From assembly GCF_902168175.1 (NCBI RefSeq), contig NZ_CABHOU010000101.1, forward strand, positions 124,001-188,000: a stretch of 64,000 nucleotides of DNA, written 5' to 3'. The position numbers were made by a program, and so were the translations under genes. This document shows, piece by piece, positions 8,304 to 18,213 of the stretch. The stretch's first letter is position 1; every line of letters starts with the position of its first letter. This DNA is from an uncultured Chitinophaga sp. GTDB taxonomy: Bacteria > Bacteroidota > Bacteroidia > Chitinophagales > Chitinophagaceae. The notes under the pieces were generated by a model. The model was not told the origin of the DNA and ran no database searches. It saw only the letters and a list, made by a program, of their open reading frames with translations.

Positions 8304-9611
8304 TTATCTCACCAGCCAGTTTAAATATACTTCCAGGTTGGTATAACCTTTATCCAGGTTATACATTGCGGCGTCCGACGGGTCTTGGGGGTTAAGGCCT
8401 CTTGTCTTTTCCCATTCGTCAGGCATTCCATCTTTGTCCGAGTCTTCCGGTGCAGGTTTAGTAGCCAGTTCCGGCCAACCTCCAACATCGAGTTGCGAAT
8501 CGATGATACCATTACGACCTTTATCTGCCTGTCCGCTGCGGACGTTATCAATAATGCGTTTATCGGCAGCATCGCGGTACAGGCAGGCGCCTGCACATTC
8601 CAGTACACGTTCGTAAGCTTTGGCGGCCGATTCTACAGGAATGGCCAGCACGGCAAAAGGCTTCTCCGCCCTCACAGAATCCTTATGCTCACAATGTACG
8701 CCATTCCAGTTGTTGCGGCTTACTTTAGCATCGTCGTGCAAAGTATTCCCATCAACCCAAAACGAACCGTAAGGTGAAGATGGATTGACAATGCGGGAAC
8801 GCACCTTTTCATTCGTAGCCGGCCCCGGCCTGTAATAGTTGTTCACCATGTTGTAACGCCCCTTCTCTCCCCCGTAACTATTATTAATGCCCCAGTTAAA
8901 CACCACATTGTTGCGGAAGTCGACCAGTTCGTTTTCAGGATTTACGGTGGTGGAAGATCCGGAGAACCTTGGCATACGGCTTTTATTGGAGGCCAGCAGG
9001 TTATGATGAAAACTCGCGCCCTCGCCACCCCAGATGCCGCCGTACCCATGCTCACCCTTAAAATGTACAGACTTGTTCAGGCTTTCGGCAATGATGCACC
9101 ATTGCATGGTGAAGTTACTGTTACGATAAAAAGACGCACATTCGTCAGTACCCCAGCTCATGGAGCAATGGTCGATAATAATGTTCCTGCAATTACGTCC
9201 TCCGATTACATCGCCTTCCTTTTTAGCTTCATCGCCCATCCGAAAACGCAGGTAACGGATGATTACATTATCGGCTTCAATTTCCACCGGGTAATTGCGG
9301 ATACAAATACCATCGCCGGGGGCGGATTGACCGGCGATCGTTACGTCGCCGTTCTTTACGAACAGGCCCGACTCCAGGCTGATAGTACCCGATACGGCAA
9401 ACACAATGGTGCGCGGACCTTTCTGTTGTAAGGCTTCGCGTAAGCTGCCAGGGCCGCGATCGGCCAGGTTGTTTACGATGCAAACCTTTCCCCCACGCCC
9501 GCCACTGGTAAACTTTCCAAAACCTTCGGCACCAGGGAAGGCGGGCTGCTGCGCCTGTAATGCAGCCGGTAAACAACACGCCATAACAGCCAGTATCTTC
9601 TTAAATTCCAT
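8304..9611 (-). CDS. Pectate lyase, polysaccharide lyase family 1
   Basis: This secreted lyase cleaves de-esterified homogalacturonan by beta-elimination with Ca2+. A signal peptide (1-20, ending ALQAQ) precedes the typical Bacteroidota PL1 opening FPGAEGFGKFTSGGRGG. The right-handed beta-helix core runs to ~residue 330 and includes the segments NVIIRYLRFRMGDE, IIIDHCSMSWGTDE and NLLASNKSRMPRF, which fit the PL1 metal-binding and catalytic strands. The C-terminal tail contains a calcium-type loop DSDKDGMPDEWE followed by GLNPQDPSD, a short thrombospondin-3-like/EF-hand-like motif often seen at the end of these lyases. The gene starts 17 bases after the upstream lipoprotein gene, so it is co-transcribed. 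It is the main evidence that the locus targets pectin. Confidence 0.9.
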   Translation of the reverse strand: MEFKKILAVMACCLPAALQAQQPAFPGAEGFGKFTSGGRGGKVCIVNNLADRGPGSLREALQQKGPRTIVFAVSGTISLESGLFVKNGDVTIAGQSAPGDGICIRNYPVEIEADNVIIRYLRFRMGDEAKKEGDVIGGRNCRNIIIDHCSMSWGTDECASFYRNSNFTMQWCIIAESLNKSVHFKGEHGYGGIWGGEGASFHHNLLASNKSRMPRFSGSSTTVNPENELVDFRNNVVFNWGINNSYGGEKGRYNMVNNYYRPGPATNEKVRSRIVNPSSPYGSFWVDGNTLHDDAKVSRNNWNGVHCEHKDSVRAEKPFAVLAIPVESAAKAYERVLECAGACLYRDAADKRIIDNVRSGQADKGRNGIIDSQLDVGGWPELATKPAPEDSDKDGMPDEWEKTRGLNPQDPSDAAMYNLDKGYTNLEVYLNWLVR

Positions 9612-9628
9612 TTATCCTGTTTTCTGTT

Positions 9629-11275
9629 TTAATAAGTCCAGCGTGGATCACCTACAACACCGCCGGTTTTGCCGGCTGTGCGCAGTTCCGATGCCGCGGG
9701 CAGTGTAAAGTTTGTAGTGGTGGCCGTCCAGCCGAGATCGATTGCTTTGTTGGCGGTAGCCGTAATATAGGCGTAAGCAGGCATGTTGACCGGTGCGCCC
9801 GCTCCTGTTGTTACGTTAAATACGTTGTTGTAGGAATAAGTGATGGCCGTATTGGCGCCCGTTGCCCTGATCAGGCTGCTGCCGATGGTACTGCCAGCTT
9901 TGGGCAGGTTGTACAATATACTGTTGGTAAACACGAAATCCAGCGGATTCGAATTAGCGTCCAGCAGCACGTAGTTACGACCGTCAGAGCCGAAATTGTT
10001 GAACGTACAGTTATCTACGATCACTGTTGGTTTGGCATTACCTGTAAGCGCAGTGCTCCAACTGATAAATGCGCGGCCAATGTTGTAAAAAGTAGAATTG
10101 GTGAGTTCAAGCTTCACGAAATCCATTTTATCCATCGTGAAATATGTGTATGAACCGCCGTTGTCGCCCGCCACACAGTTATTCATTTTAATCAGGTTGA
10201 TTTTATGTGCAAGATTCCCTGCCCTGTTGCCGCGGAAAATACAGTTCACCGTATTACGAATGAGACAGTTCTCCATTTCGATGCTCGTGAACACAGCGGG
10301 ATCGGCATCGGCATTTAAACCGGTAAGGTTGATGAAATAAGCGCCTGCGCCCGCCTGTCCGTCAAACTCAATACCGTTCAGTTTTATGCCTGCGCCATCG
10401 CCTTTGAGCGTCACTTCCTTAAAGTTCACCTTTGTATCCAACGGATCGCCGGATATGGATTGCAGGGTGACTGTTTTTTGTCTGATTACCAGGTTGGCGT
10501 ATGCTCCACCGGCATCTTTAATATCGTAAGTACCAGGCTCCAGGCCGATGAAAGCATTGTTGGAGCAGGTGTCCAGTACGGTGATGAGATTATCTGCCGG
10601 TTTTACAATGACCGTAAAGTTGGGCAGTGTAAGAGTTTTGAAAGAGAGATAACCTTTACTTTTTGTGCCGGCAAATATATCCGCGTTATAAGTCATGTTT
10701 GCAGCGAGGCCTTTTATGACCTTCGCGCCATCCGCTGCTTCTGCGGTACTAACCGTAGCTTCTATAGCGGCGCCTGTAGCAGGCGTTAATACGATTTTGG
10801 TGATGCCCGGAGTTACTGTCCAGCGGAGCGTTGTGGATATTGCTTTGAGTTCCGTAGCACGTACCGGCAAAAATATCTGTTCCCCTTTGATCTGGAATGC
10901 AGGACTACGCAGCCATTTGGAATCGAGTGTGGTATCTGCACCCTTCGCCCTTACCCGCGCAAAATAATCAGTACGTACATCCAGTTGCGTATCATTCAGC
11001 AAAACGCCTGCGGTATCTGTTTGCAGTGTAAAAGCAGTGGTGGCAAACGTCGAATCTTTTGACACCGCAACATCGTACTTAACAGCTTTGCCGCTTGAAT
11101 ACAAAGGTGGCTCCCACATCAGGGCAACGAACGTTATGCCGCTGGTACTCACGATTTCCCCTTTAGGAATAAACATGCGCATGGGGGCCAGCTTCTCTTC
11201 TTCCGGACTGCAGGAAACGAGGCAGCAGACAGCGCAAACCAATAGCATCAGGCGGTACATGGATAATATCTTCAT
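9629..11275 (-). CDS. Outer-surface lipoprotein with FnIII-like and DUF4957/DUF5123 beta-helix domains
   Basis: I chose the start at 11275 (MKILSMYRLM); 11260 is also possible. The longer frame back to 11380 runs into the SusD gene. A lipoprotein signal ends in LVSC (Cys ~19 from this start), so the protein is probably anchored at the cell surface. Two fibronectin-III-like regions (~30-215) precede a parallel beta-helix region (~215-545) rich in short N-containing turns, of the DUF4957/DUF5123 type seen beside pectin SusCD pairs. It sits where SusE/SusF-like glycan-binding proteins lie, directly after SusD and before the lyase, with gaps of 19 and 17 bases. A role in binding or pre-cutting pectin is inferred; no lyase catalytic residues could be assigned. 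Confidence 0.8.
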   Translation of the reverse strand: MKILSMYRLMLLVCAVCCLVSCSPEEEKLAPMRMFIPKGEIVSTSGITFVALMWEPPLYSSGKAVKYDVAVSKDSTFATTAFTLQTDTAGVLLNDTQLDVRTDYFARVRAKGADTTLDSKWLRSPAFQIKGEQIFLPVRATELKAISTTLRWTVTPGITKIVLTPATGAAIEATVSTAEAADGAKVIKGLAANMTYNADIFAGTKSKGYLSFKTLTLPNFTVIVKPADNLITVLDTCSNNAFIGLEPGTYDIKDAGGAYANLVIRQKTVTLQSISGDPLDTKVNFKEVTLKGDGAGIKLNGIEFDGQAGAGAYFINLTGLNADADPAVFTSIEMENCLIRNTVNCIFRGNRAGNLAHKINLIKMNNCVAGDNGGSYTYFTMDKMDFVKLELTNSTFYNIGRAFISWSTALTGNAKPTVIVDNCTFNNFGSDGRNYVLLDANSNPLDFVFTNSILYNLPKAGSTIGSSLIRATGANTAITYSYNNVFNVTTGAGAPVNMPAYAYITATANKAIDLGWTATTTNFTLPAASELRTAGKTGGVVGDPRWTY

Positions 11276-11294
11276 CTCTATATAGTTTGTGGGA

Positions 11295-13106
11295 TTAATA
11301 ACCATAATCCTGTTTGAGATTGTAATTGGTGTTAATGATCGTATTGTGCAGCGGGTACAATTCTTTCCTGTTCTCTTCAAACTGTATTACATAACCGTTA
11401 AGGGCACCCGTAAGGAAATCCTGTGTAACGGCCGAACGCCAGTCGCGGCGGGCGTAACCTGTGGGCGTAGTGGCCGCACCTGGTTCAAAGAATACTTTAG
11501 AGGCAGCACCACCGTACAGGTCGAGCGTATTGATATCGGCAGGAACGGCTGTATTTAAATAATCAGCGGCCTTGGTATATATATACTGTGGTACGTTGGC
11601 ATAACGGCCGGTGCCGTTCATGAACTCAGTGAGTTTCGCCCTGGTTTCGGTGATCTTGGCTGCCAGCATGTTCCAACGGAGCAGGTCATATTTGCGAATG
11701 CCTTCGCCGCCGAACTCCAGCAAACGTTCCTGTACTACGGCCTTAAAAAAACCTTCTTTATCACCGGGAATAGTACCCATGCGACTTTCATTGCCTTTAT
11801 ATGCCCTCGCCCTTACTTCCGTTAGTGCGGCAATGGCTGCTGCGGAAGGCGCGCCGTTAATTTCATTATCAGCCTCTGCGAACATCAGCATCACATCCGC
11901 AAAACGCAGGATAGGCCAGTTAATCGCCAGGTTCTGGGAGGTGCCGGTGATAGTTGTCCAGGAGCGGCGGAACTTACCGTCGCAAATATCCGTAGCCTTA
12001 CGCATGATCTTTTTAGAATCCTTATCGATCTCGTAATAAGCCAGTGTTACATCTCTTCTTACATCAGCGATAGAATCGAATTCGTAGAAGTAGGTGGGCA
12101 GGGCGATGATACCACCGCCACCGGGGCCGAACTTAGAGTTACCGTCCAGTTTTAAACCGTTGTAGTAACCCAGTTTACTGTCGGTGCTGGCATTACCGCC
12201 GTAAGCACCTACTTCGAACATCAGTTCGTGGGCATTATCGAGGCGGGTGGCACTGTGCAGCGTGCGGAATATATTCTCGTAGTTATCGTTGAGGCTGTGC
12301 TGATCGCGGCGCGCCAACAAATCTTTACACTCATCGTATGCAATCTGGTAATAAGTTTTGTAGTCGGCGCGGCGTTCCATCTTACGGCTTTCGCGGCGAA
12401 GCGAGTAACCGCCACGGGCCAGCGCTATCCTCGCGCGAAGGCCTTTTACCGCACCTTTTGTAAGGCGCAGGTTTTGGTCAGGACTTTCGGTACGCCAAGG
12501 CACCAGCTCTTCGGCCAGTTTAAGGTCGGCGATAATATGGTCGTAAATAGAATCGCGGTCCATTTTAGGAAGATACAGATTGGATATATCGGCTGCCGGT
12601 TCGAACGATGCCGGCAAATCGCCCCAGTTGCGTATCAGTTCATAATAAAACTGTGCCCTTAACGTCAGCGCCTCGCCATGCAGTTTGCGCAACGTCGCCT
12701 TATCGGCTGCCGTACCATTGTTATATTTGTCGGATGCCGGAATGTATTTGATACACACATTCGCCCGTTCAATCCCTTTATACAACTGGTTAAAAGGATT
12801 GAGCAACTCTGAGTTGGAGGAACAGGCGCCGTACACACTAATGCCGCGACGATCGTCACAGTTATAACTTCCTGAAGTTTTAAAATCGTCGGCCGACTGT
12901 GGATACAGGCAGCTCACCCTGTTACCATAAGCGTTATCGCCGATAAGCATAGCGTAAACGCCCACAACGGCGGAGTTTGAATAAGAAACGCTGTTAAATA
13001 CCGCTACCTGCGACTGGGAGGAAGGATCCTCTACCTGGAGGTAATCTTTACAGCCCTGTACAAACAAGGTGCTTAAAACTATTGCTGATAAAACTATCTT
13101 TTTCAT
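11295..13106 (-). CDS. SusD/RagB-type glycan-binding outer-membrane lipoprotein (pectin locus)
   Basis: SusD-like proteins cap the SusC transporter and capture oligosaccharides at the cell surface. Start 13106 (MKKIVLSAIVLS) gives a clean lipoprotein signal ending LFVQGC, with Cys18 as the lipid-bearing residue. The family hallmarks are present: the helical TPR-like scaffold, LRAQFYYELIRNWGDLP in the first third, and near the C-terminus the segment ERLLEFGGEGIRKYDLLRWN. Length 603 is slightly long but normal. It follows SusC by 19 bases and precedes the beta-helix lipoprotein by 19 bases, so the four genes form one transcription unit. Its ligand is inferred to be galacturonan fragments from the neighbouring PL1. 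Confidence 0.93.
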   Translation of the reverse strand: MKKIVLSAIVLSTLFVQGCKDYLQVEDPSSQSQVAVFNSVSYSNSAVVGVYAMLIGDNAYGNRVSCLYPQSADDFKTSGSYNCDDRRGISVYGACSSNSELLNPFNQLYKGIERANVCIKYIPASDKYNNGTAADKATLRKLHGEALTLRAQFYYELIRNWGDLPASFEPAADISNLYLPKMDRDSIYDHIIADLKLAEELVPWRTESPDQNLRLTKGAVKGLRARIALARGGYSLRRESRKMERRADYKTYYQIAYDECKDLLARRDQHSLNDNYENIFRTLHSATRLDNAHELMFEVGAYGGNASTDSKLGYYNGLKLDGNSKFGPGGGGIIALPTYFYEFDSIADVRRDVTLAYYEIDKDSKKIMRKATDICDGKFRRSWTTITGTSQNLAINWPILRFADVMLMFAEADNEINGAPSAAAIAALTEVRARAYKGNESRMGTIPGDKEGFFKAVVQERLLEFGGEGIRKYDLLRWNMLAAKITETRAKLTEFMNGTGRYANVPQYIYTKAADYLNTAVPADINTLDLYGGAASKVFFEPGAATTPTGYARRDWRSAVTQDFLTGALNGYVIQFEENRKELYPLHNTIINTNYNLKQDYGY

Positions 13107-13125
13107 TTGAATGCGCATTTAAGGG

Positions 13126-16100
13126 TTAGAAGCTTACGTTTACACCACCGAGAATGAAGCGGCTACGCGGATAAGCCGAGTAGTCGACCGCCGGCGTAAG
13201 CGGGTTACCACGGCGGGTGCTCGCTTCAGGATCGTAACCTGTGTACTTGGTGAACGTATATAGGTTGTTCACGGTAGCGTACACCCGTAAACGCGATATT
13301 ACTTTGGTCCTTTTCAGCATGGCCTCTGGTAAACTGTAACCCAATGTTACATTGCTGATGCGGAGGAACGAGCCATCTTCGATGGCGAAGGAATGCAGCA
13401 TATAGTTACCCATCGAAGGCGTCCAGTATTTTGTATTCACGTTCATCGCCTTCAGTTGTTCAGGATCGTATACGCGGGTGCCGTTTTCATCGAACAGCTT
13501 GTAACGGTCGTTCATCAGCGACAGCATGTTATTATCTTTATAGAGATATGCGGTGGTGAACTCCATTTTATTAGCGTTGTACACCTTGTTTCCATACGAC
13601 CAGTTCATAAAAATACTGAGGTCAATGCCTTTATAGGAAAACTGCTGGTTAAGGCCGCCAGTAAACTTCGGTTGAGCATTACCAATCACCGTCCTGTCTT
13701 CCTCTCCTATTTTAGTATCTGCTTTGGTCGACAGCTTTTTCAACTTCAGATCGCCAGGCTGCGGCTCGCGGGAGCCCAGGGCAGCGGAGTTAGAATTGGG
13801 AACACCCGCTTTCAATGTATAACTATTATTAGCAGGATTGAAATCAAAATCATCCGGCGTATACCAGCCATCGTACACATAGCCATAGAACTGGCCGATC
13901 GGTTTACCTACTTCTACCAGGAAGTCGAACAGGCTGTTTTCCCAACCGGAACGTACCAGGTAAGATTTTACGGGCTTGCCCTCCGGATCGGTACCCAGGC
14001 TTACGATCTTATTGCGGTTGGCAGAAATATTAAACGCTGCGTTCCAGGAGAAGTTCTTTTTATTGATGATCACACCGTTCAGTTGCAACTCCACACCTTT
14101 GTTCTCTGTTTTGCCCACGTTCTGTATCTGCGAAGTATAACCGCTGGTAGGCGGCACGTTTGCGTCCAGCAGCAGGTCTTTGGTATTATTATGATAGAAA
14201 TCCAATGCACCGCTAACACGACCAGCAAACAACGTAAAATCCAGGCCAATGTTCCTGGCTATCGTGGTTTCCCATTTCAGGTTAGGATTAGCCAGACTGA
14301 GTGGCGCGATACCAGGGGTGATAGATTCGTCGAACGCATAACTGCTCGTACTTGTATTAAACATCGTTTTAAACAAATCGTTGCCAATGCGGTTGTTGCC
14401 CGAAGTACCCATACTCACACGCAGCTTCAGATCAGAAAGCGCCCTGATATCTTTCATAAATTCCTCCTGCGAAATACGCCAGGCAAGGGCTGCGGATGGG
14501 AATGCCGCGAAACCATTATCGTACAGGAACTTCGAAGAACCGTCGTACCGCAGCGTGAAATTCGCCAGGTATTTGTCGTTGTACACGTAATTAGCGCGGC
14601 CGAAGAAGGAAAGCTGGCGGGTAATAGACTCTCCTGTGGTCGGTGCGTCCTGGATCATTCCTGTGGGCGGAGTGGCTTTCTGCATACCGGCAAAAGCTTC
14701 TTTAGCAGTAATATCTACGGGCAGCCATTTAACCGTGAGGTTCATGGCATTGGTATTGGTTTGGTAAATCTCCTGCCCGATCATCACGTCCGCTTTATGT
14801 TGCTTGGGTAATGGAAGGCTGTAAGTAAGTGTATTAGAGTTGGTGAGCGAAATACTTTCGCCGCGACGGATGCTCGCTACCGGCATATTGGCATTTTGCC
14901 GGGCTACACTGGTAATGGCACCATTAAAGGTGTTCTCGCGGGTATTCGTAATGGTAGTTCCCAACACACTGTGGAAGTTCAGGCCTTTGATGATCTGGTA
15001 GTCCAGCCAGCCATTAAGGATAATATCTTTACGATACGCGTAACGCAGTTCATTTTTCGCCAGCAGTACAGGGCTGGTAAGATTAGTGAGCAATGCGTAC
15101 TCAGAATCAAATTCATCCACCACACTTTCTTCACCCGGTGCTATGAACGGTTTAAAGCGCACAGCGTTACGCAGCCTGTTCGTTCCTTGTGAGCCGGTAT
15201 TGGAAGTACCTACGCCATCGATGCGCTGGTTGGCGTAACGGGTGTTCACACCTACTTTCAACTTATCATTTATTTTATGATCGAATTTGAAAGACAATAA
15301 AGTCCTTTTAAAGCCCGACTCGATCATGATACCGTCTTCGTTCGTATTGTTAAGGGTAAGATTAAATGTAGTGGCTTTAGTACCGCCCGTTACGTTTACT
15401 ACATGCGTTTGCGTAGCAGCGTTGCGTCCAAACACTTCTTCCTGCCAGTCAGTGAAAGGCATGTTTTTATAGATGTCCAGATCTTCCCAGCGGCCATAGT
15501 TCCTTTCGAATGCAATACGATCGTCGGCCGAGCGGTTGTACAACTGGTGTTGGTACATCACAAAATCGTACGGTTTCATTACGTCGAGTTTGTTCACGAT
15601 CTTTCTTGCACCTGCATATCCATCATACGATACGCGGGTTTTCATATCGCGGCCGCTTTTGGTCGTAATTACAAATACGCCGTTGGCGCCCCTTGCACCA
15701 TAAATAGCGGTGGAGGCGGCGTCTTTAAGCACATCAATAGAGGCAATTTCCTGGGGAGAAAGAAACGACAGTGCATTTTCCACTTGTATACCATCCACGA
15801 TATAAAGCGGTGAGTTATCCTGCGTAATGGAACCGCCGCCGCGCACACGAATCGTGATATCGGCGCCGGGGCGACCTTCGGTAGTTTGCACCTGTACGCC
15901 TGCAAGCCGGCCAGTAATAGCTTCTGCGGCAGAACTCAGCGGCATATCTTTCAGCGCTTCGGGGCCCAGCGACGATACAGAGCCCGTGAGGTCTTTTCGC
16001 CTTACCGACTGGTAACCGATTACCACCACATCGTTCAGCGACGACATTTCTGGTTCGAGGGAGATATTCACTGGCGACTTTCCATCGGTCACCTGTGTTT

Positions 16101-16341
16101 TCTTTTTATACCCCATGATAGAGAAATTCAACTCTATCTGTCCGCTGCCGGGAACATTCAGGGCGAAACTACCATCGGGACTAGTATGGGCCCCGATATT
16201 AGTATGGGCAACCGACACGGTAACGCCGATCAGCGCTTCACCTTTGTCGTCGGTTACTTTCCCCTTTACCTGCCGCGTTTGCGACCAGGCACAGAGAGTG
16301 GGAAACAGGAAAATTAAAAGGAGTGTAAATACCTTTTTCAT
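13126..16341 (-). CDS. SusC/RagA-type TonB-dependent transporter (pectin locus)
   Basis: This 1071-residue outer-membrane transporter imports oligosaccharides with energy from TonB. Order: signal peptide (1-20), a carboxypeptidase-D-like beta-sandwich (~23-105, beginning VKGKVTDDKGEALIGVTV), the TonB-box-like stretch near VVVIGYQSVRRKDLTGS, a plug domain (~115-230, with IRGGGSITQDNSPLYIVDGI and SIDVLKDAASTAIYGARGANG), and a 22-strand barrel ending in the C-terminal Phe (GGVNVSF). It heads the minus-strand pectin operon. Its upstream gap contains a 22-base sequence repeated identically upstream of the pectin methylesterase at 25.75 kb, a likely shared regulator site. No anti-sigma factor gene or N-terminal STN extension was seen, so control by an ECF pair is unlikely. 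Confidence 0.94.
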   Translation of the reverse strand: MKKVFTLLLIFLFPTLCAWSQTRQVKGKVTDDKGEALIGVTVSVAHTNIGAHTSPDGSFALNVPGSGQIELNFSIMGYKKKTQVTDGKSPVNISLEPEMSSLNDVVVIGYQSVRRKDLTGSVSSLGPEALKDMPLSSAAEAITGRLAGVQVQTTEGRPGADITIRVRGGGSITQDNSPLYIVDGIQVENALSFLSPQEIASIDVLKDAASTAIYGARGANGVFVITTKSGRDMKTRVSYDGYAGARKIVNKLDVMKPYDFVMYQHQLYNRSADDRIAFERNYGRWEDLDIYKNMPFTDWQEEVFGRNAATQTHVVNVTGGTKATTFNLTLNNTNEDGIMIESGFKRTLLSFKFDHKINDKLKVGVNTRYANQRIDGVGTSNTGSQGTNRLRNAVRFKPFIAPGEESVVDEFDSEYALLTNLTSPVLLAKNELRYAYRKDIILNGWLDYQIIKGLNFHSVLGTTITNTRENTFNGAITSVARQNANMPVASIRRGESISLTNSNTLTYSLPLPKQHKADVMIGQEIYQTNTNAMNLTVKWLPVDITAKEAFAGMQKATPPTGMIQDAPTTGESITRQLSFFGRANYVYNDKYLANFTLRYDGSSKFLYDNGFAAFPSAALAWRISQEEFMKDIRALSDLKLRVSMGTSGNNRIGNDLFKTMFNTSTSSYAFDESITPGIAPLSLANPNLKWETTIARNIGLDFTLFAGRVSGALDFYHNNTKDLLLDANVPPTSGYTSQIQNVGKTENKGVELQLNGVIINKKNFSWNAAFNISANRNKIVSLGTDPEGKPVKSYLVRSGWENSLFDFLVEVGKPIGQFYGYVYDGWYTPDDFDFNPANNSYTLKAGVPNSNSAALGSREPQPGDLKLKKLSTKADTKIGEEDRTVIGNAQPKFTGGLNQQFSYKGIDLSIFMNWSYGNKVYNANKMEFTTAYLYKDNNMLSLMNDRYKLFDENGTRVYDPEQLKAMNVNTKYWTPSMGNYMLHSFAIEDGSFLRISNVTLGYSLPEAMLKRTKVISRLRVYATVNNLYTFTKYTGYDPEASTRRGNPLTPAVDYSAYPRSRFILGGVNVSF

Positions 16342-16635
16342 ACGTGGCTATTTTAGTGAAGGCTAGGGCCTGCGGGAATTTAGTTCTTAAGCATAAAACA
16401 GATCACATTCTACATCGCTATATCCAGGTCATCTGTTTAAGTTAACGTGTCACTATTCTGGTTGATGAATAAATCCGTATCAGTGTTTAACAAGTATAAA
16501 CAGATTTTTGTACAAAACGGAGGAAGGGCGTTTGATTATTTACGCAATCGTTCCCGGTAAAAACCTTTATTTTGCAGTATTCCGGACCATATCAAACGCC
16601 TTTCCCGGACTGACTAAAATCTATATTTTCGTTTT
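16342..16635. other. Divergent promoter region between pectin SusC and Na+/H+ antiporter
   Basis: The 294-base AT-rich gap holds the shared 22-base site (16536-16557). A near-consensus minus-strand -7 box, CAAGTATA (TATACTTG on the minus strand), lies at 16491-16498. No coding sequence was seen. Confidence 0.5.
16536..16557 (-). promoter_or_regulatory. Shared regulator site, copy 1 (pectin SusC)
   Basis: The 22-base sequence containing ACGCAATCGTTCCCGG is identical to 25751-25772, in the same orientation relative to the minus-strand gene it precedes. Here it ends 195 bases from the SusC start. The left half resembles a LacI-family half-site (ACGCAATCGTT), but the right half does not complete a palindrome. 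Confidence 0.65.
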
Positions 16636-18213
16636 ATGCTGCATGAGCATCTTTTGTTGATTATCTCTCTTTTGTTCGTGGTTTCGTTGCTGGTCATGCT
16701 TGGCCAGAAACTTCGGGTATCTTATCCAATTTTCCTGGTATTGTCCGGGTTGCTGATCGGGCTTATTCCCGGCACGCCGCATATAGACATTGAGCCGGAT
16801 ATTATTTTCCTGGTAATTTTGCCGCCGCTGCTGTACGAAGCGGCCTGGTACACTTCCTGGAAGCAGTTCTGGAAGTTCAGGCGGGCAATTGGGCTGCTGG
16901 CTTTGGGACTGGTGATATTCACTTCTACCATCGTGGCCTTTGTTTCTCATGCACTGATACCCGGGTTTACGCTGGCGCTCGGCTTTTTACTGGGAGGGAT
17001 CATTTCTCCCCCCGACGCCGTGGCGGCTACATCTGTATTAAAAGGTCTGAACATTCCGAAACGGGTAACCACCATATTAGAAGGTGAGAGCCTGGTAAAC
17101 GACGCTTCATCGCTCATCGTGTTCCGTTTTGCACTGGCGGCGGTAGCGTCCGGACAATTCGTGTTAGTCAAAGCTATCGGCGATTTCTACCTGGTGGCGG
17201 GTATGGGCATTGTGGTGGGATTGGTAATAGGCCAGATCTTTTACCTGTTGCACCGTTATCTGCCTACTACTCCACAGATAGATACCGGTCTTTCACTGAT
17301 GACGCCCTACCTGATGTACCTGACGGCGGAAGAGTTCCATTTTTCCGGTGTGCTGGCCGTGGTAAGCGGGGGCCTGTTCCTCTCCTACCGTTCGCACAAC
17401 TTCTTCAGTTACCGGTCGCGCATACAAACTACCAACGTATGGTCTACCCTCGTTTTCCTCTTAAATGGCTTTGTATTTATATTGATAGGTTTACAGTTAC
17501 CGGCCATTGTAGAGGGATTGGAGGACTATTCAATGAAGCAGGCCATATTTTACGGGATCGTCATCAGCCTGCTGGTGGTGGTGATACGTATGGTGTGGGT
17601 ATACCCGGCTACCTATATTCCCCGGTGGATCAGTAGTAAGGTCAGAGCGAAAGAATCAAAACCCGTTTTTAAATCCGTATTCATCGTAAGCTGGTCGGGC
17701 ATGCGGGGCGTGGTTTCGCTGGCATCAGCACTGTCTATTCCGTTGATGATCAGCAAAGATGTGGCTTTTCCGCAGCGCAACATTATCCTGTTCATCACCT
17801 TTGTGGTGATTCTGTTTACCCTGGTGTTACAGGGACTAACGCTTCCGCTGATCATCAAATGGCTGAATATAGAAACAGGCGAGGCGGCCTTGAAAGAGAG
17901 TCAGCAGGAGGCGGCGGTAAATGTACATCTTACGCAGGCCGCCATGGAATTTCTGCAGAGTAAGTACGCGTCAGAGCTGGAGCATTCCCCAGCTTTGCAA
18001 CAACTGATGAAACGGTACACGGCCATTCTTGAAAATGCTACCGAGCAGGTAGATAAAAGTGTGGCCAGGCATTACAGGAAAGTGTTGGTAGAGTTGATAG
18101 ACGTAAGGCGTAATGAGCTAAACCGGTTAAGAGCAGAACATGATTATGACGATGAGATCATTCGTAAACATGAAGCCAACCTCGATTTGGAAGAAGCCAG
18201 GCTAAGAAAATAA
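16636..18213 (+). CDS. CPA1-family Na+/H+ antiporter
   Basis: This inner-membrane antiporter of about 525 residues has 12 or so hydrophobic segments followed by a charged cytoplasmic tail (~425-525) rich in Glu, Lys and Arg and probably helical. Family signatures include PPLLYEAAWYTSW in an early helix, GGIISPPDAVAAT, GESLVNDASSLIVFRFA (the conserved Asn-Asp pair of the CPA1 ion site) and a later WSGMRGVVSLASALSIP. This is the NhaP/sodium-hydrogen exchanger pattern. The tail may sense pH or regulate the exchanger, as is known for relatives. It stands alone between divergent and terminated neighbours and has no visible link to pectin metabolism. The start ATG is only seven bases after a TATATTTT box at 16622-16629, a weak promoter candidate. 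Confidence 0.9.
   Translation: MLHEHLLLIISLLFVVSLLVMLGQKLRVSYPIFLVLSGLLIGLIPGTPHIDIEPDIIFLVILPPLLYEAAWYTSWKQFWKFRRAIGLLALGLVIFTSTIVAFVSHALIPGFTLALGFLLGGIISPPDAVAATSVLKGLNIPKRVTTILEGESLVNDASSLIVFRFALAAVASGQFVLVKAIGDFYLVAGMGIVVGLVIGQIFYLLHRYLPTTPQIDTGLSLMTPYLMYLTAEEFHFSGVLAVVSGGLFLSYRSHNFFSYRSRIQTTNVWSTLVFLLNGFVFILIGLQLPAIVEGLEDYSMKQAIFYGIVISLLVVVIRMVWVYPATYIPRWISSKVRAKESKPVFKSVFIVSWSGMRGVVSLASALSIPLMISKDVAFPQRNIILFITFVVILFTLVLQGLTLPLIIKWLNIETGEAALKESQQEAAVNVHLTQAAMEFLQSKYASELEHSPALQQLMKRYTAILENATEQVDKSVARHYRKVLVELIDVRRNELNRLRAEHDYDDEIIRKHEANLDLEEARLRK

Noticed and set aside
13393-14811. A 472-residue open frame on the plus strand
   Set aside because: It is antisense to the pectin SusC gene, whose protein is complete and convincing.
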